DNA from: Porticoccus sp963925605
GTDB taxonomy: Bacteria; Pseudomonadota; Gammaproteobacteria; Pseudomonadales; Porticoccaceae
DNA length: 64,000 nt
Assembly (NCBI GenBank): GCA_963925605.1
Contig: CAWURY010000002.1
Coordinates: 7,954 to 71,953, forward strand
Direction of reading: 5' to 3'
Made by a program: the position numbers and the translations under genes
The notes under the pieces: generated by a model
The model's input: only the letters and a program-made list of their open reading frames with translations
Database searches by the model: none
What the model was told of the DNA's origin: nothing
Shown: positions 52,548-61,671 of the stretch, in pieces
Numbering within the stretch: the first letter of the stretch is position 1
Layout: each line of letters begins with the position of its first letter

Positions 52548-53855
52548 TTGCATAGAGGTCTAGAATCAGAATCACAGCTGATCCTCCTGTTGTTATTCTT
52601 GTCGACAATTGTCGGTTTAACAAACGATCATCTAGTGCTTACTTGGCTAATAGCGGTCCTTCTATATTTGACATGGGCTTCTTTAGGCATCCTCAAGCTA
52701 TATCGGTGGCTAGAAAGCGGTTGTGTGGGCCACCCCCCTGACATTTCTGGCATTCCGGCAGATATGGCAGATCATCTGCATCGTATGCAACGGCGCAACG
52801 AACGATCTAAGCGGAGTCGCAAAGACCTATCGGGCCGTGTAGGTCAAGTTACTGCTGCTCTACCAGATGCGATGCTTACTCTTTCTGCTGAGAGAATATT
52901 AGAATGGTGGAACCCTTCGGCAGTAAAAATATTAGGCCTAAAAGAAAGCGACAGAGGACAGTCCATAGTTAATATAGTTCGTGATCCAAGATTTGTCGCT
53001 TTTATTGAAGACCCCATACTATCAACACAGCTAGAGCTAGCCGCATCAGACAGGCCCAATCGAACTGTTCTCTTTAGTGCAGCTACATTTGGTCAAGGTG
53101 AAATCCTTTTGATAGCTAGGGATATCTCTCGATTAAAGCATTTAGAGCAAGTGCGCCAAGACTTCTTAGGGGACATTTCTCATGAGTTGCGTACGCCATT
53201 GACTGTGTTGTCCGGCTATATCGAAACACTGCTAGATGCTCAAGAGGGTCTACCTCAAGCTTGGAAGAAAGCACTGGAGCAAATGCAAGCACAAACCAAC
53301 CGGATGACCTGTTTGGCTAACGATTTAGTTATGCTGTCTCAACTAGAGTCTACAGCGGTGCCGGCACCACAAACTCTAATAGCCACAGAACAACTACTAC
53401 AAGACATTGTTGAAGACGCTCTTGTTATCAATGATAGTATTTCTGCAAGCCAACCGGATAAAGTAATCCTGGAGTATATTGATGCGGTCTGCCTGTCGGG
53501 GGACCACAAGGAATTATATAGTGCCTTTTCTAATTTAGTTTTGAATGCCATCAGACATAATCCAGCTGAAACAAAGGTTAAAGTTAAAGCCTATATCGAA
53601 AACGACTTTAAAGTTATTGAGGTGTCTGATAATGGTGCCGGCATAGACTCCAGGCACATTTCTCGCCTTACAGAGAGATTTTATCGTATTGACGCAAGTC
53701 GTTCCTCTACCACAGGCGGAACCGGGCTGGGCCTTGCAATCGTTAAGCATGTTTTAATTCGCCACTCTGGCTTGCTAGAGATAAAGAGCGCACCAGGAAA
53801 AGGCAGCATATTTAGGTGCAAATTTCCTATGGGGCCAGCCAAACTCGACACCTAA
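52548..53855 (+). CDS. phoR: Phosphate regulon sensor histidine kinase PhoR
   Basis: A 435-residue membrane kinase. Two N-terminal hydrophobic helices (about residues 10-24 and 29-50) come first, then a PAS domain (ALPDAMLTLSAERILEWWNPSAVKILG). His212 is in FLGDISHELRTPL, and the ATPase domain has NLVLNAIRHNP, DNGAGI and GGTGLGLAIVKHV. Like E. coli PhoR it lacks a large periplasmic sensor; phosphate status is read through PstSCAB-PhoU, encoded at 57-63 kb here. The start is TTG behind AGGA. Confidence 0.96.
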   Translation: MHRGLESESQLILLLLFLSTIVGLTNDHLVLTWLIAVLLYLTWASLGILKLYRWLESGCVGHPPDISGIPADMADHLHRMQRRNERSKRSRKDLSGRVGQVTAALPDAMLTLSAERILEWWNPSAVKILGLKESDRGQSIVNIVRDPRFVAFIEDPILSTQLELAASDRPNRTVLFSAATFGQGEILLIARDISRLKHLEQVRQDFLGDISHELRTPLTVLSGYIETLLDAQEGLPQAWKKALEQMQAQTNRMTCLANDLVMLSQLESTAVPAPQTLIATEQLLQDIVEDALVINDSISASQPDKVILEYIDAVCLSGDHKELYSAFSNLVLNAIRHNPAETKVKVKAYIENDFKVIEVSDNGAGIDSRHISRLTERFYRIDASRSSTTGGTGLGLAIVKHVLIRHSGLLEIKSAPGKGSIFRCKFPMGPAKLDT

Positions 53856-53866
53856 AAGGCTAAAGC

Positions 53867-55015
53867 TTGAAAGCTCGAATATTGGAATCCATTAACCAGT
53901 GTCCTCCGTCGCTATGGAACTCTCTTTTTGAATCAGAATATCCTTTTCTTAAGCATAGCTTTCTTTCTTTGCTGGAGTCCTCTGGTAGTGTGTGCGCAGA
54001 AACCGGCTGGATTCCTAAGCATTTATTATTAGAATCTAATGACAAAATAATAGCTGCTATGCCCCTGTATTTAAAGTATCACTCGTGGGGAGAGTACGTG
54101 TTTGATCATTCTTGGGCTGCGGCCTATGCCCAACATGGGGTCCCGTACTACCCTAAGCTTGTCTCTGCAATACCTTTTACGCCTTCAACTGGGCCGCGTA
54201 TCGGTATGCTGCCCAATGTTGATAGCCGGCTAGTGACCAAAAAAATACTAAGCTCCATCAAGCTGTTTGCAGAAGAGTGGGGGGCTTCGGGATGGCACCT
54301 ATTGTTTCCACAGCATGAATTAGCCCAAGCGCTGATTCCAGAATTAGCAATGCAGCGTACTGGGGTGCAATATCACTGGAACAATGAAAATTATGCTAAT
54401 TTCGACGCCTTTGTGCGTACTTTTACCTCAAGAAAAAGAAAAAATCTCCTCAAGGAGCGCCGCCTAGCAAATGAAAAACTACAGATTACTCGCTTGGTGG
54501 GTGCGGAAATCACTCCTGTTTGGTGGGAATTTATGCACGCCATGTATCAACAAACATACTCAAAACGCAACGGGACAAACGGATATTTAACAAGAAATTT
54601 TTTTCAAAACCTGGGCAATACCATAGGGGCTCAAGCGATGCTGTGTATAGCAGAAGAAAGGGATAAAAAAGCCGGCGGGAAGATTGCTGCCGCACTATTT
54701 TTTTTCGACAACAACACTCTTTATGGTCGCTACTGGGGGTGTCAGAAAGAATATGAGTTTCTGCATTTTGAGCTCTGTTACTACCAGGGCATAGAGTTTG
54801 CTATTGAAAAGAATTTGTTTTATTTTGATGCAGGAGCCCAAGGAGAGCACAAAATCTCTAGAGGATTTAAGCCAGTAGAGGTTCATTCATCACACTGGAT
54901 TAGGCATCCTGGCTTTGCAGAAGCAATACAGGCGGTTTTAGATCAGGAGAACAGGCACACTAAAGACTATATAGTGTGCGCTTCTGACAACCTGCCATAT
55001 AAAACTGTCCTGTAA
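53867..55015 (+). CDS. GNAT-like acyltransferase of the DUF482 (peptidogalycan) family
   Basis: A 382-residue protein of the COG3146/DUF482 family, FemAB-like double-GNAT proteins. Recognisable blocks are FLKHSFLSLLESSGSVCAETGW, SWAAAYAQHGVPYYPKLVSAIPFTP, FTSRKRKNLLKERR, and YCYYQGI-like FELCYYQGIEFAI with FDAGAQGEHKISRGFKP. The exact reaction is unproven. The start is TTG, 12 bases after phoR, so it is probably co-transcribed with phoBR. The end is convergent with the DUF938 gene five bases away. Confidence 0.82.
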   Translation: MKARILESINQCPPSLWNSLFESEYPFLKHSFLSLLESSGSVCAETGWIPKHLLLESNDKIIAAMPLYLKYHSWGEYVFDHSWAAAYAQHGVPYYPKLVSAIPFTPSTGPRIGMLPNVDSRLVTKKILSSIKLFAEEWGASGWHLLFPQHELAQALIPELAMQRTGVQYHWNNENYANFDAFVRTFTSRKRKNLLKERRLANEKLQITRLVGAEITPVWWEFMHAMYQQTYSKRNGTNGYLTRNFFQNLGNTIGAQAMLCIAEERDKKAGGKIAAALFFFDNNTLYGRYWGCQKEYEFLHFELCYYQGIEFAIEKNLFYFDAGAQGEHKISRGFKPVEVHSSHWIRHPGFAEAIQAVLDQENRHTKDYIVCASDNLPYKTVL

Positions 55016-55020
55016 GCGGG

Positions 55021-55626
55021 TTAAGTGTTTGTTCTTTGCCAAACCAATAGTCGATTATTTGCAGGCATCGGCTGATCTTCCTGCAAGACTAGCCCGGCAG
55101 CAGACGCCAGCCCGCTAATGGCCTCAAAGTCTCGTATGCCTTGATGAGGGCTATACTCCTTTAGTCGATAATCAAAGTCTGCGTTACTTGCACTAGTAAA
55201 TTTTCCTCCGTACTTAAACGGGCCATATATAACCACGGTGGCCTCCGGGGCAAGAAACAAAGGTAATCCTGCAAATAAACTGACTACAGCCGGCCACGGC
55301 ATAATATGACAAGTGTTGGCTGTAAACAGCCCGTCTACCAAGCTGTATGAATAGCATGGAGAGCTTGCATCAAAGACTAGCGGGCGGCGAATGTTGCTTG
55401 ATGGGCAGTCATCAATCCAGGCATTAATAATTGCATGATTTGCTGTTAGGTCTGACGTCTGCCAAACAAGATGAGGGAGGCGGGGGGCAAAAAAAGCTGC
55501 ATGCTGCCCAGTGCCGCTACCAACCTCCAAGACATGGTTGGTTTTAGCAAAAAAACGCAGCAATAAGTCTAAGATTGGCTGGCGATTGTTTTCACAAGCC
55601 TGAGAAAATATCTTTGGTGTCGACAC
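55021..55626 (-). CDS. DUF938 family SAM-dependent methyltransferase-like protein
   Basis: A 201-residue class I methyltransferase-fold protein. SAM motif I is VLEVGSGTGQHAAFFAPRLP. Family-specific segments are ENNRQPILDLLLRFF at the N-terminus, ANTCHIMPW in the middle, and YGPFKYGG with FTSASNADFD. The substrate is unknown. It lies seven bases downstream of yaaA on the same strand, forming with can a small minus-strand group. Confidence 0.85.
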   Translation of the reverse strand: MSTPKIFSQACENNRQPILDLLLRFFAKTNHVLEVGSGTGQHAAFFAPRLPHLVWQTSDLTANHAIINAWIDDCPSSNIRRPLVFDASSPCYSYSLVDGLFTANTCHIMPWPAVVSLFAGLPLFLAPEATVVIYGPFKYGGKFTSASNADFDYRLKEYSPHQGIRDFEAISGLASAAGLVLQEDQPMPANNRLLVWQRTNT

Positions 55627-55633
55627 TCGGCGG

Positions 55634-56410
55634 CTATTCCATCAGCTTTCTTGTGAACACCCATTCGTTTGGTGTCGATGTAACCGGATCAAAGCGGTAT
55701 CCGCCTGAGACAAAAGATTTTATCTTCTCAGGATCATGAATTTGATTTTCAATAATGAATCGGCTCATCATTCCCCTGGCTTTTTTGGCAAAAAAACTAA
55801 TAATTTTATAGCTGTCGTTTTTCCAGTCCTTAAACACGGGGCTGACTATATTGGCTTTAAGCGATTGTGTTCTTATCGCCCTAAAATATTCACTAGAGGC
55901 CAAATTAATAATCAATTGAGATTTTTCAGCATCAAGAATTTGATTCAGTCCCTCTGTAATTTTATTGCCCCAAAACTCATACAAATTGCTACCACGGCTC
56001 GTGGGAAGCTTTGTGCCCATCTCTAGCCGATAGGGCTGAATTAAATCCAACGGACGCAGCAACCCATAAAGGCCTGACAATATTCTTAAATGATTCTGCG
56101 CCCACTGCAACTCTAGGCCCGATAGGCTTGCGGCGTCCAGCCCAGCATAGACCTCTCCTTTAAAGGCCAAAATAGATTGCCTAGCATTATTTGTGTTAAA
56201 TTCTGGCTGCCAGTCTAGATACCGGCCAAAATTAAGACCCCCTAGTTTATCGCTAATATTCATTAGGCTAGACACCTCCGCGGGGGACAGGCGCCTAAGC
56301 TGCTGAATTAACTCGATAGAATCATCGAGATAGCCCGGCAGGCTATAGCTGTCGGTGGATACTGGCGTACTATAATCTAATGTTTTTGCAGGAGAAATAA
56401 TCACTAACAT
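55634..56410 (-). CDS. yaaA: Peroxide stress protein YaaA (UPF0246)
   Basis: A 258-residue YaaA/DUF328 protein, OxyR-controlled in E. coli, where it lowers intracellular iron under H2O2 stress. It begins MLVIISPAKTLDYSTPV and shows KAFKGEVYAGL-like ILAFKGEVYAGLDA, LRILSGLYGLLRPLDLIQPYRLEMG, NLASSEYF and FFAKKARGMMSRFII. ATG 56410 is preferred over a TTG one codon upstream. No OxyR site was identified by eye. Confidence 0.95.
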   Translation of the reverse strand: MLVIISPAKTLDYSTPVSTDSYSLPGYLDDSIELIQQLRRLSPAEVSSLMNISDKLGGLNFGRYLDWQPEFNTNNARQSILAFKGEVYAGLDAASLSGLELQWAQNHLRILSGLYGLLRPLDLIQPYRLEMGTKLPTSRGSNLYEFWGNKITEGLNQILDAEKSQLIINLASSEYFRAIRTQSLKANIVSPVFKDWKNDSYKIISFFAKKARGMMSRFIIENQIHDPEKIKSFVSGGYRFDPVTSTPNEWVFTRKLME

Positions 56411-56439
56411 CAAAACACCTCAATACTGGTTCTATGAGA

Positions 56440-57096
56440 TCAACCACCAGAGTAACGCCTGTTGATGTTCTCAACTGCTGAGCGGTATTTAGGCATCACT
56501 TCCTCAGCGTTTGTAATATTTACCCCTAAGTCTTTTAGCAGCCCGTCCGTCATGTTGTAAATCCAACCATGGATCGTCAGTTCTTGTCCGCGGCCCCATG
56601 CGTCTAAAACAACACTGGTCCTGGAAACATTGACTGCTTGCTCTATCACATTAAGCTCGCAGACTTGACTGATGATCTCTTTTTCTTGGCTGCTATAATC
56701 TATAGATGCCTTGTGCAGATATTCAACATCTTGGACATTAAGCAGCCAGTTATCAATCAATCCGCCAAGCTTTTGGTTTGAAACTGAAGCTGTTACGCCG
56801 CCACAGCCATAATGACCACAAACAATCACATGCTTCACTTGTAGGCTTTCAACGGCCAACTGAATCACTGATAAGCAGTTAAGATCACTATGAACGACTA
56901 AATTAGCAACATTTCGATGGACAAAAAGCTCTCCTGGCATTAAACCAATAATTTCATTTGCAGGAACCCGGCTGTCTGAACAGCCGATCCAAAGATATTC
57001 TGGGGCATGCTCTTCAGATAGTCCTTGAAAAAAGTCAGGGTTATCTTTTTTCACTTTTTCGGCCCACTCTAGGTTTTTTATAAATAGGTCGTCCAC
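56440..57096 (-). CDS. can: Beta-class carbonic anhydrase
   Basis: A 218-residue Zn enzyme interconverting CO2 and bicarbonate. Zn ligands are Cys39, His95 and Cys98 (WIGCSDSRVPANEI and VCGHYGCGGV), and the Asp41-Arg43 dyad is present. HRNVANLV is also conserved. It supplies bicarbonate to carboxylases such as AccC. It begins downstream of the phoU terminator, so it has its own promoter in the 57097-57160 region. Confidence 0.96.
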   Translation of the reverse strand: MDDLFIKNLEWAEKVKKDNPDFFQGLSEEHAPEYLWIGCSDSRVPANEIIGLMPGELFVHRNVANLVVHSDLNCLSVIQLAVESLQVKHVIVCGHYGCGGVTASVSNQKLGGLIDNWLLNVQDVEYLHKASIDYSSQEKEIISQVCELNVIEQAVNVSRTSVVLDAWGRGQELTIHGWIYNMTDGLLKDLGVNITNAEEVMPKYRSAVENINRRYSGG

Positions 57097-57160
57097 TAAT
57101 CAAGGCTCCATAAATTTATTATATCCCGTACATGATAACTCAAGGCAATAAAATCTTATC

Positions 57161-57189
57161 AAAAAAACCGGATGATTTATCCGGTTTTT
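57161..57189 (-). terminator. Terminator of the pst-phoU operon
   Basis: Stem CCGGAT/ATCCGG with a five-base loop, flanked by seven A on the left and five T on the right. Read on the minus strand, it ends in seven T, 44 bases after the phoU stop. It can also work in the plus direction. Confidence 0.88.
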
Positions 57190-57232
57190 GGGAAATATAT
57201 CACACGCAACGATCGGCATTATTTGATGCCAA

Positions 57233-57907
57233 TCAGCGGATGTCTCTACCTTGTACAAGGTACACAACTTGTTCGCAGATATTTTTTGCGTGGTCGCCAA
57301 CACGCTCTAACGATTTAAGAACCCAAAGAACGTTCATGGAGCGAGATATGCTTCGAGGATCCTCCATCATAAAAGTAATTGTTTCACGAAGAGCTGTCTT
57401 ATAGTCGACGTCTACCTGTTCGTCTTGCAGCATAGTGGCGATAGCAGCTTCAGCATCAAATCTTGAAAATGCATCCAAGCAGTCGCACAACATTGTCCGA
57501 ACACAACTTCCGATGTGCCGCACCTCTACGTATCCACGCGGATGGCTACCTTCTTCCGTCAAAAGAATGGCCATTTTAGCAATCTTCTGAGCCTCGTCTC
57601 CGATGCGCTCTAAATCTCTTATCGTTTTGCTCACCGCCATTACTAACCGCAAATCAGTGGCTGCGGGTTGACGTCGAGCAATCAGTGTAATGCAGGTTTC
57701 ATCGATATCTTTTTCCATCTCGTCGATCTGCGCCTCGGTGTTTATAATGTGTTCAGCCAGCCTGCTATCTGCTTCTGTAACCGCCGTTATGGCGTCTTCT
57801 AGCTGTTTCTCCACCAGCCCACCCATCGCCAACATAGCCGTTTTAATATCCTCAAGGTCTTCGTTAAACTGTCTTGATATATGCTGATCTAGCTTTAGCT
57901 TATCCAT
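57233..57907 (-). CDS. phoU: Phosphate signalling protein PhoU
   Basis: A 224-residue all-helical protein of two PhoU repeats. It shows HISRQFNEDLEDIKTAMLAMGGLVEKQLEDAI, VSKTIRDLERIGDEAQKIAKMAI and LWVLKSLERVGDHAKNICEQVVYLVQG, where the acidic E/D-x-x-x-D metal sites lie. It represses PhoR through the Pst transporter when phosphate is ample. It is the last gene of the operon, before a strong terminator. Confidence 0.96.
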   Translation of the reverse strand: MDKLKLDQHISRQFNEDLEDIKTAMLAMGGLVEKQLEDAITAVTEADSRLAEHIINTEAQIDEMEKDIDETCITLIARRQPAATDLRLVMAVSKTIRDLERIGDEAQKIAKMAILLTEEGSHPRGYVEVRHIGSCVRTMLCDCLDAFSRFDAEAAIATMLQDEQVDVDYKTALRETITFMMEDPRSISRSMNVLWVLKSLERVGDHAKNICEQVVYLVQGRDIR

Positions 57908-57924
57908 TCACAACCCCTAGTCTT

Positions 57925-57947
57925 GCAGCTCATTGCTATTAAGCTGC
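57925..57947. other. Hairpin between pstB and phoU
   Basis: GCAGCT-N11-AGCTGC in the 48-base intercistronic gap. In the direction of transcription (minus strand) no T-tract follows, so a role in mRNA stability or processing is more likely than termination. Confidence 0.35.
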
Positions 57948-57955
57948 CTATTTTT

Positions 57956-58828
57956 TTATCCAATACGTCCAGTAATATAAGCTTCTGTGAGCTTATGTGT
58001 CGGCGCCGTAAAGACTTTTTCAGTATCATTAACCTCGACCAAATGGCCCAAATGAAAATACGCCGTTCGGTTAGATACCCTTGCTGCTTGCTGCATTGAG
58101 TGCGTTACAATCGCTATAGTATAATTCTGCGATAGCTCTGCAATTAGCTCTTCAATCTTAGCCGAAGCGATCGGATCTAGAGCAGAGCATGGTTCGTCCA
58201 TCAAAATAACCTCTGGACTAATAGCAATGGCTCTTGCTATACACAGCCTTTGCTGTTGGCCGCCCGAAAACCCTGTGCCGGGCTGATCAAGGCGATCTTT
58301 TACTTCATTCCATAATCCAGCACGGGTAAGACTCACTTCAACAATTTCGTCTATTTCGGCGCGCGTGGCAGCAAGACCATGCAGTCGAGGACCATAAGCC
58401 ACGTTGTCATAAATTGATTTAGGAAAAGGGTTGGGTTTCTGGAAAACAATGCCCACTTTTGCGCGTAGCGCCACAGGATCCATGTCTGAAGCATAAATAT
58501 CTTCATTGTCTAGTGTGATTAAACCGGATACTTTACAGCTGTCGATCGTATCGTTCATCCGATTCAGGCACCGAAGAAACGTTGACTTGCCACAGCCAGA
58601 CGGCCCAATCATAGCAATCACTTCGTGATTCCCAATGTCTAAATTAACATTATATATAGCCTGCTTGTCGCCATAAGAAACATCGACGTGCCGGACAGAC
58701 ATCTTTGGGTTGTCTGCCAATGGCCTCCCTACGGTTTCCTCTGGGTACTGTCCGTCGCTGTCTTGTGCGCTATCTTCCTGCGGGTCAGCAATAAACCCTG
58801 TGGTGTATTTTTCTCTCGTGTTCATCAT
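57956..58828 (-). CDS. pstB: Phosphate ABC transporter ATP-binding protein
   Basis: A 290-residue ABC ATPase. Walker A is GPSGCGKSTFLRC, signature FSGGQQQRLCIARAI, Walker B VILMDEPCSALDP, and the switch His is in IAIVTHSM. An acidic N-terminal extension of about 40 residues precedes the usual start region. Two adjacent ATGs exist (58828 and 58825); the second has better spacing to GGAT. It powers PstCA and transmits phosphate status to PhoU/PhoR. Confidence 0.97.
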   Translation of the reverse strand: MMNTREKYTTGFIADPQEDSAQDSDGQYPEETVGRPLADNPKMSVRHVDVSYGDKQAIYNVNLDIGNHEVIAMIGPSGCGKSTFLRCLNRMNDTIDSCKVSGLITLDNEDIYASDMDPVALRAKVGIVFQKPNPFPKSIYDNVAYGPRLHGLAATRAEIDEIVEVSLTRAGLWNEVKDRLDQPGTGFSGGQQQRLCIARAIAISPEVILMDEPCSALDPIASAKIEELIAELSQNYTIAIVTHSMQQAARVSNRTAYFHLGHLVEVNDTEKVFTAPTHKLTEAYITGRIG

Positions 58829-58846
58829 TTATCCTTTTAGCCCCTA

Positions 58847-60136
58847 CTACCATCTTCGCTCAAGACGTTTTCGCAGAACTACGGCGAAGGTATTCATTAC
58901 TATTAAAAAGGCCAACAACACCATAATTGCCGCCGATGTTTTTTCTACAAAAGCTCTTTCTGGGCTGTCCGCCCAAAGAAAAACTTGAACGGGTAGCGCG
59001 GTGGCTGGGTCATGAAAGCCGCTAGGGATGTCCACAATAAATGCCACCATTCCTATCATTAAAAGTGGCGCTGTTTCGCCCAGCGCTCTCGCCATACCAA
59101 TAATGGCCCCGGTTAGCATTCCAGGCATAGCAAGAGGAAGCACGTGATGCCACACAACCTGCATCGGAGATGCCCCAACACCAATGGCTGCCTCACGAAT
59201 TGACGGGGGCACGGACTTGATGGCGGCCCTGCTTGAAATAATTATGGTCGGCAAAGTCATCAAGGTTAACACCAGCCCTCCCACCAAGGGCACCGATCGA
59301 GGCACATGAAAAAAATTAATAAAGACCGCCAGCCCCAGCAACCCAAATATGATCGACGGTACAGCAGCGAGGTTATTAATGTTAACTTCAATAAAACCAG
59401 TCCAACGATTGCGAGGGGCGAACTCCTCTAAATACACTGCAGCCGCAACACCCAAAGGAAAAGCAAGCAATATAGTAATGATTAGCGTGTAAAAAGAGCC
59501 CATTGCCGCTCCTCGTATTCCCGCCAGCTCTGGTTCTCGAGAGTCACCTTCCGAGAAAAAATTAAAATTAAACCGCTTCTCTATGTCTCCGGCCCTTATA
59601 AGCTCTTTCAGCCAACCCTCTTTTTGTTCGCTCGTTCGCCCTATAAATGGTCCGCCTCTTTCGCCTATAGACTTGTAGTAAGTGTCAACATCATCATCGG
59701 CAATCACCCATATTTTTATTGTCTTACCTAACAATTCTGGATTTTCAATTAGACGGTCACGCAGATTATATCCTGCGCCATTGCTGACTAGGCCGTATAG
59801 TTCGCGCTTATTATTTCGTCCGGTCGCTTCTGGAAAACGGTTTCTTAGCCCAGCCTTAATCGCCCCATGAAAGTTCCCCAGGGACAGCTGTTTGGCATCG
59901 GCTGAATCGTTCACGCCTAAAATGCCCTGATCGTAAGTTATCTCCAGATTAATATAGGTTAGCTGAAACGCTTTATGCCCTTTATTAACAATGTCGCCAA
60001 ACAACAAAAAAACGCATGCCAGCCCAAAGACAATAGCAAGGGCGCCATAAAACTTAAACTGTCTTTCTGCCCTATGCCGCTTCTTTAAGCCCCGCCGGAT
60101 TCTTTGTTCTCGGGAAGCTGCAGTTAGATTAATCAT
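58847..60136 (-). CDS. pstA: Phosphate ABC transporter permease PstA
   Basis: A 429-residue permease. The C-terminal 230 residues are the standard BPD_transp_1 domain (YTLIITILLAFPLGVAAAVYLEEFA, the coupling EAA-like loop EAAIGVGASPMQVVWHHVLP). Between the first helix (about residues 32-50) and that domain is an extracytoplasmic insert of roughly 150 residues that E. coli PstA (296 residues) lacks. Such long PstA proteins occur in pseudomonads and marine gammaproteobacteria. The start overlaps the pstC end by eight bases. Confidence 0.94.
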   Translation of the reverse strand: MINLTAASREQRIRRGLKKRHRAERQFKFYGALAIVFGLACVFLLFGDIVNKGHKAFQLTYINLEITYDQGILGVNDSADAKQLSLGNFHGAIKAGLRNRFPEATGRNNKRELYGLVSNGAGYNLRDRLIENPELLGKTIKIWVIADDDVDTYYKSIGERGGPFIGRTSEQKEGWLKELIRAGDIEKRFNFNFFSEGDSREPELAGIRGAAMGSFYTLIITILLAFPLGVAAAVYLEEFAPRNRWTGFIEVNINNLAAVPSIIFGLLGLAVFINFFHVPRSVPLVGGLVLTLMTLPTIIISSRAAIKSVPPSIREAAIGVGASPMQVVWHHVLPLAMPGMLTGAIIGMARALGETAPLLMIGMVAFIVDIPSGFHDPATALPVQVFLWADSPERAFVEKTSAAIMVLLAFLIVMNTFAVVLRKRLERRW

Positions 60137-61517
60137 ATTGCTCCCGATACTTATTCACGACGCGCAGCGCAAAGAAATTAAGGGCCAGCGTAACCACAAA
60201 CAGCATTAAGCCCAAAGCAAATGCCGCTAGAGTTTTAGGGCTATCAAATTCCTGGTCTCCAACAAGCAAAGTAACAATTTGTACCGTCACTGTGGTGACT
60301 GTTTCTAGTGGATTTATAGTCATTTTTGCTGCCAGGCCGGCGGCCATAACCACAATCATAGTTTCCCCAATAGCGCGCGAGACCGCCAACATGACCCCTC
60401 CAACTATCCCGGGCAGCGCGGCAGGAAAAATAACTTTTTTAATTGTCTCTGATTTGGTTGCGCCAAGCCCCAAGGAGCCATCCCGCAAACTTTGAGGGAC
60501 TGCAGTAATTACGTCGTCTGCCAACGAAGATACAAACGGTATTATCATTACGCCCATCACAAGTCCTGCAGACAAAGCGCTTTCTGACGACACATCTAAT
60601 CCTATGTTTGCTCCGACCTGACGAAGAAAAGGGGTAACAGTTAGTGCAGCAAAAAACCCATATACTACCGTAGGAATGCCTGCCAAAATTTCTAGCACCG
60701 GCTTAGCAAAGTTACGCACCACAGGCTTAGCGTATTCGGCCAAATATATAGCTGACATTAGTCCTGCTGGCACCGCTATTATCATCGCTATGAAAGAAAT
60801 TAGCAGCGTGCCCACAAAAAGAGGAATGGCGCCGAAACTACCGGAGGACCCTATCTGATCAGCACGAATGGCCATTTGCGGGCTCCACTCTGTGCCTAAC
60901 AAAAACTCTGAGGCCGGCACCATCTGAAAAAATCTTATAGACTCAAATAATACTGACAAAACAATGCCAAGAGTGGCAAGAATCGCCACACAAGCTGCTG
61001 CCAGCAGAGATATTTTGAACGCCCTCTCTACTGCTTGGCGCGCTCGCAATTGAGGGGAAAGCTTGATCCAGGCCAACGCGCTGCAAAAAACAGCCGTTGA
61101 TAATATAACTATCGTGGCTAAATTTGCAGCCATAGCGTTTAGGTCGTCTAATACTTTTGCAGCAGACGCTAGGTGTGGATCTGATATTACAGAGCTTAAC
61201 GCGCCGCTCGCTATATTCTCTATACTGTTTATAAGCAAGCTGTGCTCAGCGCCTGAAGCGGGCCTCATGCTTTCTGGCAAACCATTTAACACCAAGGTGC
61301 TGATTATATGATCATCAAACAACGACCATATGATCAACAACCCAAGCGCTGGGATTGCGCACCAAATTGCAGAACGCATGCCATAAAAAAATGGCAGGGA
61401 GTGCAGGTGGCTTATTCCACCAAGGGGTTTTGCTAGGCTGATGACTCGAGAGCGTGCTGTAGCATAGACCACAAAAGCCAACACCAGTAAAACTAAAACT
61501 AAAGAGGTTACTTCCAT
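60129..61517 (-). CDS. pstC: Phosphate ABC transporter permease PstC
   Basis: A 462-residue permease, longer than E. coli PstC (319). An N-terminal extension has three or four extra hydrophobic helices (residues 1-25, 40-64, 135-158 and 175-200) and a soluble stretch of about 70 residues. The canonical domain follows: FESIRFFQMVPASEFLLGTEWSPQ, GTLLISFIAMIIAVPAGLMSAIYLAEYA and DGSLGLGATKSETIKKVIFPAALPGIVGG. The ATG at 61517 follows GGAACAG; a TTG 15 codons upstream is less likely because it opens with a low-complexity TATATGTA stretch. Confidence 0.93.
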   Translation of the reverse strand: MEVTSLVLVLLVLAFVVYATARSRVISLAKPLGGISHLHSLPFFYGMRSAIWCAIPALGLLIIWSLFDDHIISTLVLNGLPESMRPASGAEHSLLINSIENIASGALSSVISDPHLASAAKVLDDLNAMAANLATIVILSTAVFCSALAWIKLSPQLRARQAVERAFKISLLAAACVAILATLGIVLSVLFESIRFFQMVPASEFLLGTEWSPQMAIRADQIGSSGSFGAIPLFVGTLLISFIAMIIAVPAGLMSAIYLAEYAKPVVRNFAKPVLEILAGIPTVVYGFFAALTVTPFLRQVGANIGLDVSSESALSAGLVMGVMIIPFVSSLADDVITAVPQSLRDGSLGLGATKSETIKKVIFPAALPGIVGGVMLAVSRAIGETMIVVMAAGLAAKMTINPLETVTTVTVQIVTLLVGDQEFDSPKTLAAFALGLMLFVVTLALNFFALRVVNKYREQYD

Positions 61518-61595
61518 TGCTGTTCCAGTTGCTGTTGCTGTTTTTACTTTGTGGTGCCGCAATCATTATACTGAAAAATTCATCCTTAAACAGAA

Positions 61596-61622
61596 AAGGG
61601 CCCGACAAATTGCCAAGCCCTT
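61596..61622 (-). terminator. Intercistronic stem-loop between pstS and pstC, possible attenuator
   Basis: AAGGGC/GCCCTT with a 15-base loop, followed on the minus strand by TT and a T-rich run (CTGTTT). Together with the hairpin closer to pstS it could reduce read-through and favour pstS expression over the transporter genes. Confidence 0.4.
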
Positions 61623-61630
61623 GTCCTTTT

Positions 61631-61657
61631 ATGGTATTCCAGAGAGATGAATACCAT
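61631..61657. other. Perfect 9-bp hairpin after pstS
   Basis: ATGGTATTC (61631-61639) and GAATACCAT (61649-61657) with a nine-base loop, 15 bases after the pstS stop. No T-tract follows in the direction of transcription, which suggests a 3' stabiliser of the pstS message. Confidence 0.6.
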
Positions 61658-61671
61658 GGGGAGAAAACTTT

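Noticed and set aside
57925..57950. GCAGCT...AGCTGC followed by TATTTTTTT, read as a plus-strand terminator
   Set aside because: There is no plus-strand gene or promoter leading into it; the operon runs on the minus strand, where no T-tract follows.
61518..61562. Upstream extension of pstC with a GTT/GCT triplet-like repeat and TTG start
   Set aside because: The encoded TATATGTA stretch is low complexity, and the ATG at 61517 has a better ribosome-binding site and normal first helix.
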